Assembly (NCBI GenBank): GCA_030018605.1 | Contig: JASEHP010000040.1 | Coordinates: forward strand, 1 to 10,478 | Direction of reading: 5' to 3' | Length of the DNA: 10,478 nt | Source: Thermodesulfovibrionales bacterium | GTDB lineage: Bacteria; Nitrospirota; Thermodesulfovibrionia; Thermodesulfovibrionales; UBA1546 | Shown: positions 1 to 7,452 of the stretch, piece after piece | Layout of the letters: each line of letters opens with the position of its first letter | Numbering within the stretch: position 1 is the stretch's first letter | Position numbers and translations under genes: made by a program | Notes under the pieces: model-generated | Database searches by the model: none | Told to the model about the DNA's origin: nothing | Seen by the model: the letters and a program-made list of their open reading frames with translations, nothing else

Positions 1-6
1 AAAAGC

Positions 7-48
7 GGACATTTCTAAATTGGCAAGAATAGGACATTTCTAAATTGG
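7..48. repeat. Two 17-bp direct repeats, possible insertion-sequence end
   Basis: The 17-mer GGACATTTCTAAATTGG occurs at 7-23 and again, identically, at 32-48, a 25-bp period. After the second copy comes GGTAGAACA, so on the minus strand the block would begin TGTTC near position 55. Repeated subterminal blocks next to a TGT...ACA tip are typical of the ends of some insertion sequences, for example IS21-like ones. No transposase is inside the window, so the IS reading is an inference from layout only. The repeats themselves are certain. Confidence 0.5.
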
Positions 49-70
49 TAGAACACTTTTTGCTGTTTCC

Positions 71-100
71 TTGACAAAGGAAGTTCTTTATTTTTAAAAT
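71..100 (+). promoter_or_regulatory. Putative sigma-70 type promoter upstream of the hyf operon
   Basis: A perfect -35 box, TTGACA at 71-76, is followed after 18 bp by TAAAAT at 95-100, a 5/6 match to the -10 consensus. Transcription would start near 107. It lies just outside the putative insertion-sequence end and about 155 bp before hyfB. It could drive the helix-turn-helix remnant and read on into the operon. I see no terminator between it and hyfB. Whether it is the native operon promoter or one belonging to the remnant gene cannot be told from sequence. Confidence 0.5.
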
Positions 101-133
101 AATCCCGCGTTTATCTAATCCCGGACAAGATAG

Positions 134-211
134 ACAAAAATAAACCTAAGCGTTAAAGATATGGCAGAGCTTTTTAATGTATCAGAAAAGACAGTTTACC
201 TTGCCTTCTGA
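134..211 (+). pseudogene. Remnant of a helix-turn-helix (excisionase-like, HTH_17) protein
   Basis: The frame ending at the TGA of 209-211 reads INLSVKDMAELFNVSEKTVY and then LAF before the stop. The pattern 'LSVKDMAELFNVSEKTVY' is the opening of the MerR/excisionase-like helix-turn-helix domain, with the turn and start of the recognition helix, which normally continues for some 30 more residues (RWIxxGxxPAxRxG). Here it stops abruptly. A TAG at 131-133 closes the frame upstream, and the only ATG is at 161. It is too short to fold as a domain, so I read it as a broken gene left beside a possible mobile-element end. A one-base shift at about 200 joins it to the open frame that runs to 266. Confidence 0.5.
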
Positions 212-266
212 ATTCTATTCTTTAATTTCCGGAAAAGAGGCTGAGATGTTCGGAGGGAGAAAGTGA
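150..266 (+). pseudogene. Possible 3' tail of a lost or frameshifted gene before hyfB
   Basis: A frame without stops runs from 150 to the TGA at 264-266 and ends EFYSLISGKEAEMFGGRK. Its TGA overlaps the GTG start of hyfB as GTGA, the same 4-bp overlap used at other junctions of this operon (hyfB/hyfC, hyfF/hyfG, hyfG/hyfI). It may therefore be the surviving end of a gene once translated together with hyfB, or the shifted continuation of the helix-turn-helix remnant. It is only 38 codons long and I do not recognise it, so chance is a real alternative. Confidence 0.25.
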
Positions 267-2308
267 TTTTCAGCCCTCTTGACCTTGCGTCTTTATCTGT
301 TCTGTTATTTTTGCTGCAGGTTCTTCTTGCTCCATTATTCAGAAAAAATGAGAGAGCTATGGCCAATATCTGCTTTTTCCTTGCAGCGGCAGCTTCTTTG
401 CTTGCGGTTGCAGCGGGGATATGGACGGTGGAAAACGGGACAACAGAAAAGGCAATTCTTGTTCTCGGACTGCCTGACCTGCCGTTTCATCTGAGGCTTG
501 ATGCCCTTTCAGGTTTTTTTCTTACAACCATAGGGCTGCTGTCATTCTATGTGTCGGTTTATTCTATAGGCTATGTAAGGGGTTTTATAGGACAGAGGCC
601 TGTAATGCGGCTTGTTATTTTCTATTCTTTTTTTATAGCAGGCATGTTCATGGTGGTGCTTGCCGATGATGCATTGTTCTTTCTTATATCATGGGAATTT
701 ATGGCTGCCGCTTCATATTTTCTCGTAATGTATGAGGATGAAAAGGCAGAAAACAAACGGGCCGCTTTCCTTTATCTTGTCATTGCACACATCGGCGCTG
801 TGGCTATTCTGCTGTCATTCGGTGTGATGGCAGGGCTTGTCACGGATTTCAAGGACTTCAGCGGATACACCTTTGACGCTATGCGCGCATCGCAGTTTCC
901 GGTGGAATGGGCTACGGCTGCTTTCTTTCTCTCATTTTTCGGTTTCGCTGCAAAGGCGGGCATAATTCCTTTGCATGTATGGTTGCCGGAAGCGCATCCT
1001 GTAGCGCCTTCTAATATATCTGCCCTCATGAGCGGTGTTATGCTGAAAACCGCCATATACGGCATCATTCGCGTAACTCTTGACATCATTAAGGTGTTTC
1101 CGTGGTGGTGGGGCGCTGTTGTGCTGGTGTTTGGTTTGGTCTCTGCTGTCATGGGCGTCCTTTATGCGCTTATGCAGCATGATTTGAAAAGGCTTCTTGC
1201 CTACCACTCAGTGGAAAACATAGGGATCATACTCATAGGCATAGGGCTTTCCATGGTATTTATGTCATTTCAGATGCCGCTTATCGCTGCGCTTGCGCTT
1301 ACAGCAGGAGTGTATCACACTATGAACCACGCGATGTTCAAGGGACTTCTCTTTATGGGAGCGGGAGCTGTGCTTCATGCTACGCATGAGCGCAATATGG
1401 AAGAGATGGGCGGGCTTATTCATAAAATGCCGTGGACTGCCGCGCTCTTTCTCATCGGGTGCGTGTCCATATCAGCTTTGCCGCCGTTCAACGGGTTTGT
1501 ATCCGAGTGGCTTACATTTCAGGCATTTCTACTCTCTCCATCTCTTCCCGCGCCTATATTGAAACTGCTTATGCCGATAGGGGCTGCCATCCTTGCCCTT
1601 ACAGGCGCGCTTGCTGCGGCATGCTTTGTAAAGGCTTTTGGAGTAACATTTTTAGGCCGCTGGCGCGGACACCATAAACCCAAAATTCAGGAAGCAAACT
1701 GGCCTATGAGGATTGGGATGATGCTGGCTGCCGCCACCTGCCTGCTCCTCGGAATCCTGCCGACTCTGTTTATCGGATGGATGGATACGATACCTGTGCA
1801 GTTAGTGGGCTCTACGATAAGCGCATCAGCCGGCACATATGGCTGGCTTTGGCTTACGCCTGTGGCTCCTGAACGCGCCTCATATTCCGGGGTTATTGTG
1901 TTTTTAGGAATTCTCGCAGTTGTAGTTGCGGCGTACATCCTGCTCCATGTGAAACCCAGAGCTATCCGTAGGGGCCAGGTCTGGGACTGCGGATTTGAAA
2001 AATTAACTGAGAGAATGCAGTATGATGCCACATCTTTTTCCATGCCTATAAGGAGAATATTCGGCTATCTTTTCAATATAAAAGAACAGGTAGATTTGGC
2101 TCAGCAGTCCGCCCACAGCGCATTCCCTAAGAGGCTCAATTACTATCTAAGAGTGCGTGACCGCGCCTGGGGATGGCTTTACAAACCAATTGCCGAGGCG
2201 AGTTTCTGGTTATCGCGTAAGGTCGGGATGCTGCAGCAAGGCAGGATTCAGACATATCTGATTTATTCGTTTATAACTATCATTCTGCTTCTGGTGTTTG
2301 TGATATGA
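263..2308 (+). CDS. hyfB: Hydrogenase-4 subunit B-like Mrp-type antiporter subunit (Ehr complex)
   Basis: A very hydrophobic 681-residue protein of the NuoL/NuoM/MrpA-type proton-conducting family, close in length to E. coli HyfB (about 670). The antiporter residues are visible: E145 in the SWEF motif of the fifth-helix region, K231 in AAKAGIIPLHVWLPEAH, K262, K309 in HDLKR, H352 and H356 in YHTMNHAMFK, and E415 in the broken-helix region. The C-terminal extension with WDCGFEKLTERMQYDATSF (about 575-595) is characteristic of HyfB/HycC and separates it from NuoM. It should sit in the cytoplasmic membrane and move H+ or Na+ when the redox module turns over. The GTG start is supported by GGAGGG at 252-257, 5 bp upstream. 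The stop overlaps the hyfC start (ATGA). Confidence 0.9.
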   Translation: MIFSPLDLASLSVLLFLLQVLLAPLFRKNERAMANICFFLAAAASLLAVAAGIWTVENGTTEKAILVLGLPDLPFHLRLDALSGFFLTTIGLLSFYVSVYSIGYVRGFIGQRPVMRLVIFYSFFIAGMFMVVLADDALFFLISWEFMAAASYFLVMYEDEKAENKRAAFLYLVIAHIGAVAILLSFGVMAGLVTDFKDFSGYTFDAMRASQFPVEWATAAFFLSFFGFAAKAGIIPLHVWLPEAHPVAPSNISALMSGVMLKTAIYGIIRVTLDIIKVFPWWWGAVVLVFGLVSAVMGVLYALMQHDLKRLLAYHSVENIGIILIGIGLSMVFMSFQMPLIAALALTAGVYHTMNHAMFKGLLFMGAGAVLHATHERNMEEMGGLIHKMPWTAALFLIGCVSISALPPFNGFVSEWLTFQAFLLSPSLPAPILKLLMPIGAAILALTGALAAACFVKAFGVTFLGRWRGHHKPKIQEANWPMRIGMMLAAATCLLLGILPTLFIGWMDTIPVQLVGSTISASAGTYGWLWLTPVAPERASYSGVIVFLGILAVVVAAYILLHVKPRAIRRGQVWDCGFEKLTERMQYDATSFSMPIRRIFGYLFNIKEQVDLAQQSAHSAFPKRLNYYLRVRDRAWGWLYKPIAEASFWLSRKVGMLQQGRIQTYLIYSFITIILLLVFVI

Positions 2309-3255
2309 AATTTATGCCTTTGCTTATAGAGATAATGCAGCTTTTGCTGCTTCTTGCAGCGGCGCCTGTTTTTGCCGGCTGGGTAAAGATGGTGAAGTGC
2401 TGGTCGCAGGGAAGGAACTCTCCAAGCCTGATGCAACCCTACAGGGATATAGCGAAGCTTTTTTCAAAGGATGTGGTGCTGGCGGAAAATGCCTCGTGGA
2501 TATTCCGTTTCACTCCGTATATCGTTTTCGGGGCAACCCTTCTTGCAGGAGGGATTATCCCGATACTGTCGGTGGATCTGCCCCTTTCCGCCACGGCGGA
2601 TGTTATTGCGCTTGTTGCGCTTTTTGCCATTGCGCGTTTTTTTGCGGCGCTGGCCGGAATGGACATCGGCACCGCATTCGGCGGCATGGGATCAAGCCGT
2701 GAGATGACGATTGCCTCGCTTGCTGAACCTGCGATGCTGATGGCTGTGTTTACGATGTCTCTGGCGAGCAAGTCCACATCCCTTTCGCATATTGCGCAGG
2801 CTATTTCGCAAAGCGATATTCATATGGCGCTGAGGCCGTCCCTTGCCTTTGCCTTTCTTGCCTTTGTTATGATTGCAATCGCAGAGACAGGAAGGATTCC
2901 TGTTGACAACCCTGCAACTCATCTTGAACTTACGATGATACATGAAGCGATGATACTCGAATATTCAGGCAGGCACCTGGCTCTTATTGAATGGGCGGGC
3001 ATGATGAAACTTTTCCTCTTTATGTCATTGGGCGCGGCGGCGTTTTTTCCATGGGGGATTGCCGGAGCCGGGAATATGGCGGCAATACCTCTTGCATTGC
3101 TTTATCTGATAATAAAATTCGCTTTTGCAGGAGTTGTGCTGGTGCTCATAGAGACCGGGCTTGCAAAGATGAGGCTTTTCCGCGTGACGGAATTTTTAGG
3201 CGCGGCATTCCTGCTGGCAACTCTTGGAATGCTGGCTCATTTTATATTGGAGTGA
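2305..3255 (+). CDS. hyfC: Hydrogenase-4 subunit C-like / NuoH-like membrane anchor
   Basis: A 316-residue membrane protein of the HyfC/HycD/NuoH family, about the same length as E. coli HyfC. Conserved stretches are the first loop with FSKDVVLAE (53-61), GGMGSSREMTIASLAEPAM (126-144), and the acidic loop AETGRIPVDNPATHLELT (193-210) followed by E214. In complex I and group 4 hydrogenases this subunit anchors the peripheral redox module (here HyfG and HyfI) and links electron transfer to ion movement through charged residues such as E194, E208 and E214. The ATG overlaps the hyfB stop by 4 bp, so translational coupling is likely. The family call is firm. The substrate of the complex is unknown because of the changes in HyfG. 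Confidence 0.9.
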   Translation: MKFMPLLIEIMQLLLLLAAAPVFAGWVKMVKCWSQGRNSPSLMQPYRDIAKLFSKDVVLAENASWIFRFTPYIVFGATLLAGGIIPILSVDLPLSATADVIALVALFAIARFFAALAGMDIGTAFGGMGSSREMTIASLAEPAMLMAVFTMSLASKSTSLSHIAQAISQSDIHMALRPSLAFAFLAFVMIAIAETGRIPVDNPATHLELTMIHEAMILEYSGRHLALIEWAGMMKLFLFMSLGAAAFFPWGIAGAGNMAAIPLALLYLIIKFAFAGVVLVLIETGLAKMRLFRVTEFLGAAFLLATLGMLAHFILE

Positions 3256-3256
3256 T

Positions 3257-3922
3257 ATGGATATTCATACAACAGCGCAGATAATAAATTTTCTTGCGGC
3301 CATGGTGCTCCTGACCGCCTTCGGCATGCTCGTTCAGAGAAGAATTTACGGGCTCATTCATTTATTTGCGTGGCAGGGTCTTTTCCTTTCGGTCAGCACG
3401 GCTATTGTCGGCTATGCGGCGGGCAGGCACCACCTTTACATATCATCGGTATTAACTCTCGCACTGAAAGTGATACTGCTTCCCTACATCCTGAATGCGC
3501 TTATCCATAAGCTGAAGATTCGCAAGGAGATAGAGACAGTGGTAAATGTGCCCCTCACAATGCTCATCGGCATTGCCCTTGTAATATTCTCATACAGCCT
3601 GACTGCTCCGGTGCGTGAGATGTCAACGTTAGTTACGCGCTCCATACTTGCCATCGCCCTTGCAACGGTTATGATAGGGCTTTTGATGATGATTACAAGG
3701 AGGCACGCAGTCACGCAGATAATCGGCTTCCTTGCAATGGAAAACGGCCTGTTCTTTGCCGCAACGAGCGCAACCTATGGCATGCCCCTTGTGGTTGAAC
3801 TGGGCGTGGCAATTGACGTATTGATTGCAGCATTCATATTCGGCATATTCTTCTTTCATATAAATACCACCTTCGATAGCCTTGATGTGGAGCAGATGGC
3901 AAGGCTGAAGGAAGGGGACTGA
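3257..3922 (+). CDS. hyfE: Hydrogenase-4 subunit E-like small membrane subunit (NuoK-like)
   Basis: A 221-residue hydrophobic protein, close to E. coli HyfE (about 216). The C-terminal half has the NuoK-like helices with buried acidic residues E162 (in MENGLFFAA), E181 and D187. The N-terminal half adds helices around LKVILLPYILNALIHKL (70-86, with K71). The subunit lies between HyfC and the antiporter subunits and helps carry the charge relay through the membrane arm. I start at the ATG of 3257, one base after the hyfC stop, because GGAG at 3249-3252 lies 4 bp upstream. The in-frame ATG at 3224 would overlap hyfC by 32 bp and add an unlikely MECWLILYWSD leader. hyfF starts one base after its stop. 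Confidence 0.88.
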   Translation: MDIHTTAQIINFLAAMVLLTAFGMLVQRRIYGLIHLFAWQGLFLSVSTAIVGYAAGRHHLYISSVLTLALKVILLPYILNALIHKLKIRKEIETVVNVPLTMLIGIALVIFSYSLTAPVREMSTLVTRSILAIALATVMIGLLMMITRRHAVTQIIGFLAMENGLFFAATSATYGMPLVVELGVAIDVLIAAFIFGIFFFHINTTFDSLDVEQMARLKEGD

Positions 3923-3923
3923 C

Positions 3924-5372
3924 ATGCCGCTGCTTATTCTTTTGGTGGTTCCGCTTTTTGCCGCTGTTGTCCTTGCTTTTGTTGGAGACAGGAAATATGC
4001 CCCTGAGATAAATATTGCGGGTTCTGCCGCGACCTTCATTGCCGGTATAGCCCTTGCGCTGGATGTTTATACCGATGGCCCCATGCTTGCCGGAAATAAG
4101 TTTTTCTTTGTTGACGCATTTAATGTCTATCTCGCTGTGCTTACATCCTTTGTCTCGATGACGACAGCCATATTCAGCAGGCGCTATATGAGGCGTGAAC
4201 GCGAGCACGGAAGGGTCGGGCACTGGGGAATGCGTTTTTACCATGCCATGTTCCAGCTCTTTATATTCGCAATGCTCCTATGCCTTCTCACCAATAATGT
4301 AGGCGTGTTATGGATAGCTATGGAGCTTGCCACATTATCAACTGTCCTGCTCGTGTCGCTATACCGGACTCCTACCGCCATTGAAGCTGCGTGGAAATAT
4401 TTTATCCTCTGCGGCGTGGGCATAGCGCAGGCGCTTTTTGGAACTGTCCTTTTATATTTTGCCGCTGAAAAGGTGCTCGGAGAAGGAGGCGATGCTCTCC
4501 TCTGGACAAATCTTATCCAATCAAGCTCCAGGCTGGAGCCTACAATATTATCTCTTGCCTTTGTCTTTCTGATGGTCGGATACGGGACCAAGGTAGGGCT
4601 TGTTCCGCTGCACAACTGGCTTCCTGATGCTCACAGCGAAGGGCCGACTCCAATCTCTGCCGTGCTTTCGGGCTTGCTGCTGAATGTCGCTCTTTATGCC
4701 CTTGTAAGATGCAAGGCTATTGTGGACGGTTCAACTCATACGCATTACGCGGGCAATATTATGATGGGGTTCGGGATAATTTCCATACTTGTGGCAGCCT
4801 TCTCCTTGCTCAGGCAAAAGGATATAAAACGGATGTTCTCATATTCCTCCATAGAACATATGGGCATAGCCACATTTGCTTTCGGCTTGGGCGGCCATAT
4901 CGCGACCTACGGCGCGCTGCTGCATATGCTTGTTCACAGCCTCGCAAAGTCTTCCATATTCTTTACAGTCGGACATGCATCTCAGATGCACCGCACCCAG
5001 GACATGGATAAAATAAAAGGGCTTATCAGGGGCAATCCGCTTGTCGGCTGGGGGATGATGTTCGGGGCCATGGCTATTGTCGGCATGCCTCCTTTCGGGA
5101 TATTCACAAGCGAATTCCTTATCCTGACCGCTACCATAAAAGATGCGCCCCTTATGATCCCGTTTCTTCTTCTGGGGCTTGCTGTTGCATTTGCAGCCGT
5201 ATTCAGAAAAGTGCAGCCGATGGTTGCCGGGGAGATTCCTCCATATCAGAAGTCTATGAAAGTGGCGCATCTGCCCGTGCTTCTGCATATGGCTATTGTT
5301 CTTGCAGTTGGGTTGTATATGCCGATTTTTCTCAATCAATGGTTTCATAAGGCGGTGCAGATACTGAAATGA
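3924..5372 (+). CDS. hyfF: Hydrogenase-4 subunit F-like Mrp-type antiporter subunit
   Basis: A 482-residue polytopic membrane protein of the NuoM/NuoN/HyfF family, somewhat shorter than E. coli HyfF (about 526). Key proton-path residues are present: E134 in MELATLSTVLL, K223 in GTKVGLVPLHNWLPDAH, K299 in RQKDIKR, H334 and H338 in the HMLVHSLAKSS segment, and E397 in PPFGIFTSEF. It is the second antiporter-like subunit of the complex after HyfB. No third one (HyfD) is encoded here, so the membrane arm is smaller than that of E. coli hydrogenase-4. The start is one base after the hyfE stop, with purine-rich AAGGAAGGGG just before it. The stop shares ATGA with hyfG. Confidence 0.9.
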   Translation: MPLLILLVVPLFAAVVLAFVGDRKYAPEINIAGSAATFIAGIALALDVYTDGPMLAGNKFFFVDAFNVYLAVLTSFVSMTTAIFSRRYMRREREHGRVGHWGMRFYHAMFQLFIFAMLLCLLTNNVGVLWIAMELATLSTVLLVSLYRTPTAIEAAWKYFILCGVGIAQALFGTVLLYFAAEKVLGEGGDALLWTNLIQSSSRLEPTILSLAFVFLMVGYGTKVGLVPLHNWLPDAHSEGPTPISAVLSGLLLNVALYALVRCKAIVDGSTHTHYAGNIMMGFGIISILVAAFSLLRQKDIKRMFSYSSIEHMGIATFAFGLGGHIATYGALLHMLVHSLAKSSIFFTVGHASQMHRTQDMDKIKGLIRGNPLVGWGMMFGAMAIVGMPPFGIFTSEFLILTATIKDAPLMIPFLLLGLAVAFAAVFRKVQPMVAGEIPPYQKSMKVAHLPVLLHMAIVLAVGLYMPIFLNQWFHKAVQILK

Positions 5373-6943
5373 GTTTATTAAAGGACGCCATAATCTCAGC
5401 CCTTGGAGAGGATGTAAGGTTCAGGGAAAATTACCAGCATCCCGCTTCTGTGGTATTTTGCACGGTGCCGAAGGCGAAGTTCACGGAGGCTGCAAAGGCC
5501 ATGAAAAGGTCATACGCGCTGCTTGCCGCCGAATGGGCGACGGAAGAGACGCCATGGTTCGGCATATTCGCCTGTTACAGGTGGGGTTCGGAATACCTGA
5601 TTGTCAAGACCGTAACAACAATGGATGACCCAGCATTTCCAACTCTCACAAAAAAGTATCTGCCTGCATACAGGTTTGAGCGTCAGATGAACAGCCTCAT
5701 GGGTGTTGTTCCTGAAGGGCATCCTGATTTGCGTCCGTGGCTAAAGTTTGAGGACTGGCCTCAGGACGCATACCCTTTGAGAAAGTCCTTTGATGCTTCA
5801 AAACCCATGCCGAGGGTGGAAGGCGAATACAGATGGTCACGGGCGGAAGGAGAAGGGGTTTATGAAATACCCGTTGGGCCTGTTCATGCAGGCATTATTG
5901 AGCCGGGGCATTTTCGTTTTCAGGCAGTTGGCGAACAGATTATCAACCTTGAAGAACGGCTTGGTTATGTGCATAAGGGTATCGAGAAACGGTTTGAGTC
6001 AATGAGATGGGAGGACGGCTTCAGGCTTGCGGGAAGAGTGTCAGGCGACACCACTGTTGCCCACAGCCTTGCATATTGCATGGCGTTAGAGTCCATGTCC
6101 GGCTTTGTTCCCCCGGAAAGGGCTTGCTGGCTCAGGGCGCTTTTTCTTGAGCGTGAGCGCATTGCAAACCATCTGGGAGATATCGGCGCTATCTGCAATG
6201 ACGCTGCATTCGCCTTTATGCTCTATCAGCTTATGCGGTTAAAAGAAGGGATTCTCCGCACTAACAGCGAACTTTTCGGCCACAGGTTTATAATGGACCG
6301 GATTATTCCGGGCGGCGTTGCTGTTGACATTGATGTAAAAGGCAAAGAAAAGATATTGAGCGAGTTAAAATGGCTTGAGAAGGAATTTGAAAAACTTGTC
6401 ACAATCTATGATGAAAATCCTTCCCTTGAAGACAGGGTGAGGGGCACAGGGGTGCTTTTGCCTGAGAAAGCAAGGGAACTCTGCGCTGTGGGAATAGTTG
6501 CGCGGGCGAGCGGCATGAACCTCGACTGCCGCATATTCAACCCTTTTACTCCCTATGATCAGCATGACCGCATTGAGATGGATGTGCCGGTTCTCGTTAC
6601 GGGAGACGTGCATGCCAGAACATGGGTTCGCATTCATGAGGTGAGGGAGTCTACCAGAATTATACGCTGGCTTCTTGACAACATGCCTGACGGAAATATC
6701 AACGGAACAATAGAGCCTCCTTCATCTGAAAAGGCGGGCTTTGCAGCGGTCGAAGGCTGGCGCGGCGAAATAATTTACTGGCTTCAATCAGGGCCGGAGG
6801 GAGAGATAAACCGCTGTATGGTCAGAGACCCCTCCAGCGTTAACTGGCTGGGGCTTGAACAGTCTATTCCGGGGAATATCGTCCCTGACTTTCCGCTATG
6901 CAATAAAAGCTTTAATCAGTCATATTCGGGGCATGACCTGTGA
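5369..6943 (+). CDS. hyfG: HyfG-like large subunit lacking all four Ni-binding cysteines (Ehr type)
   Basis: A 524-residue fusion of a NuoC-like (30 kDa) domain (about 1-142, ending ERQMNSLMG...GHPDLRPW...YPLRKSF) and a NuoD/NiFe large-subunit domain (about 165-524, opening GPVHAGIIEPGHFRF and RLGYVHKGIEK). Active group 4 hydrogenases have RVCGIC near the first Ni site. Here the same place reads RVSGDTTVAHS, so the cysteines become S225 and T228. The usual C-terminal DPCxSCTxR aligns with NQSYSGHDL, so these cysteines become S518 and G521. The protein ends at L524, with no extra tail for a maturation protease to remove. It cannot bind a [NiFe] centre as known hydrogenases do. The pattern fits Ehr complexes, whose reaction is not established. 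HyfG packs against HyfI and HyfC on the cytoplasmic side. The start overlaps hyfF by 4 bp. Confidence 0.92.
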   Translation: MSLLKDAIISALGEDVRFRENYQHPASVVFCTVPKAKFTEAAKAMKRSYALLAAEWATEETPWFGIFACYRWGSEYLIVKTVTTMDDPAFPTLTKKYLPAYRFERQMNSLMGVVPEGHPDLRPWLKFEDWPQDAYPLRKSFDASKPMPRVEGEYRWSRAEGEGVYEIPVGPVHAGIIEPGHFRFQAVGEQIINLEERLGYVHKGIEKRFESMRWEDGFRLAGRVSGDTTVAHSLAYCMALESMSGFVPPERACWLRALFLERERIANHLGDIGAICNDAAFAFMLYQLMRLKEGILRTNSELFGHRFIMDRIIPGGVAVDIDVKGKEKILSELKWLEKEFEKLVTIYDENPSLEDRVRGTGVLLPEKARELCAVGIVARASGMNLDCRIFNPFTPYDQHDRIEMDVPVLVTGDVHARTWVRIHEVRESTRIIRWLLDNMPDGNINGTIEPPSSEKAGFAAVEGWRGEIIYWLQSGPEGEINRCMVRDPSSVNWLGLEQSIPGNIVPDFPLCNKSFNQSYSGHDL

Positions 6944-7452
6944 TAAGAATCCTTCGCCAGATATTCACCACAGGCATTGTTACTGAAGATGTTTTGGGGC
7001 AAGAGGAAGCTCACATCAAAGTAGTTGGTGACAGGCTTGAAGAAGCTGTTAAAAAGCGTTTTCGCGGAAGCCTTGCTATCAGGCAGGTGGATGCGGGTTC
7101 ATGCAACGGGTGCGAATTGGAAATACACGCTTTAAACAATTCTATATATAACTGCGAGCGTTATGGTATCCATTTCACCGCATCTCCGAGATTTGCGGAC
7201 ATGCTCCTTGTCACTGGTCCTGTGACGAGAAACATGGAGATTGCGCTCAGAAGAACTTACGATGCCACTCCGGCACCGAAACTTGTAGTTGCTGTCGGAG
7301 ACTGCGGCTGTAACAGCGGCATCTTCGGCGAGACCTATGCTTCGCTCGGCGGCATTGATAAAGTTATTCCTGTTGACGCCTATATATCGGGCTGCCCTCC
7401 AACGCCTGTGGCATTGCTCAATGGAATACTCAGGGCAATCGAAGGGAAATGA
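6940..7452 (+). CDS. hyfI: HyfI-like small iron-sulfur subunit (NuoB-like)
   Basis: A 170-residue subunit of the NuoB/HycG/HyfI family that carries the [4Fe-4S] cluster nearest the active site. Four ligands are visible: C55 and C58 in SCNGCELEI, C122 in GDCGCNSGIFG, and C152 in SGCPPTP. The CxxC spacing is that of hydrogenase small subunits, not the adjacent CC of complex I NuoB, although the partner HyfG has lost its nickel ligands. The GTG start overlaps the hyfG stop (GTGA), so coupling is likely, and I see only a weak GGGG upstream. It is the last gene of the operon. Its final 23 bp overlap the convergent methyltransferase gene. It is the only iron-sulfur protein encoded in the visible operon. 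Confidence 0.92.
   Translation: MIRILRQIFTTGIVTEDVLGQEEAHIKVVGDRLEEAVKKRFRGSLAIRQVDAGSCNGCELEIHALNNSIYNCERYGIHFTASPRFADMLLVTGPVTRNMEIALRRTYDATPAPKLVVAVGDCGCNSGIFGETYASLGGIDKVIPVDAYISGCPPTPVALLNGILRAIEGK

Noticed and set aside
486..488. Possible maturation protease or metal-insertion gene for the complex
   Set aside because: I looked for hyp or hycI-like genes in all frames and found none. With no nickel ligands and no C-terminal extension on HyfG, none is needed.
772..1207. Minus-strand open frames within hyfB and similar ones inside the other hyf genes
   Set aside because: They are shadows of strongly conserved membrane-protein genes, with no ribosome sites and no protein-like composition.
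3224..3256. Upstream ATG for hyfE at 3224
   Set aside because: It would overlap hyfC by 32 bp and add an 11-residue leader. The ATG at 3257 has GGAG at the right distance and fits the family length.
263..7452. Functional hydrogenase-4 or formate hydrogenlyase
   Set aside because: The gene order and subunit families fit, but HyfG lacks all four nickel-binding cysteines, so H2 chemistry of the known kind is not possible.
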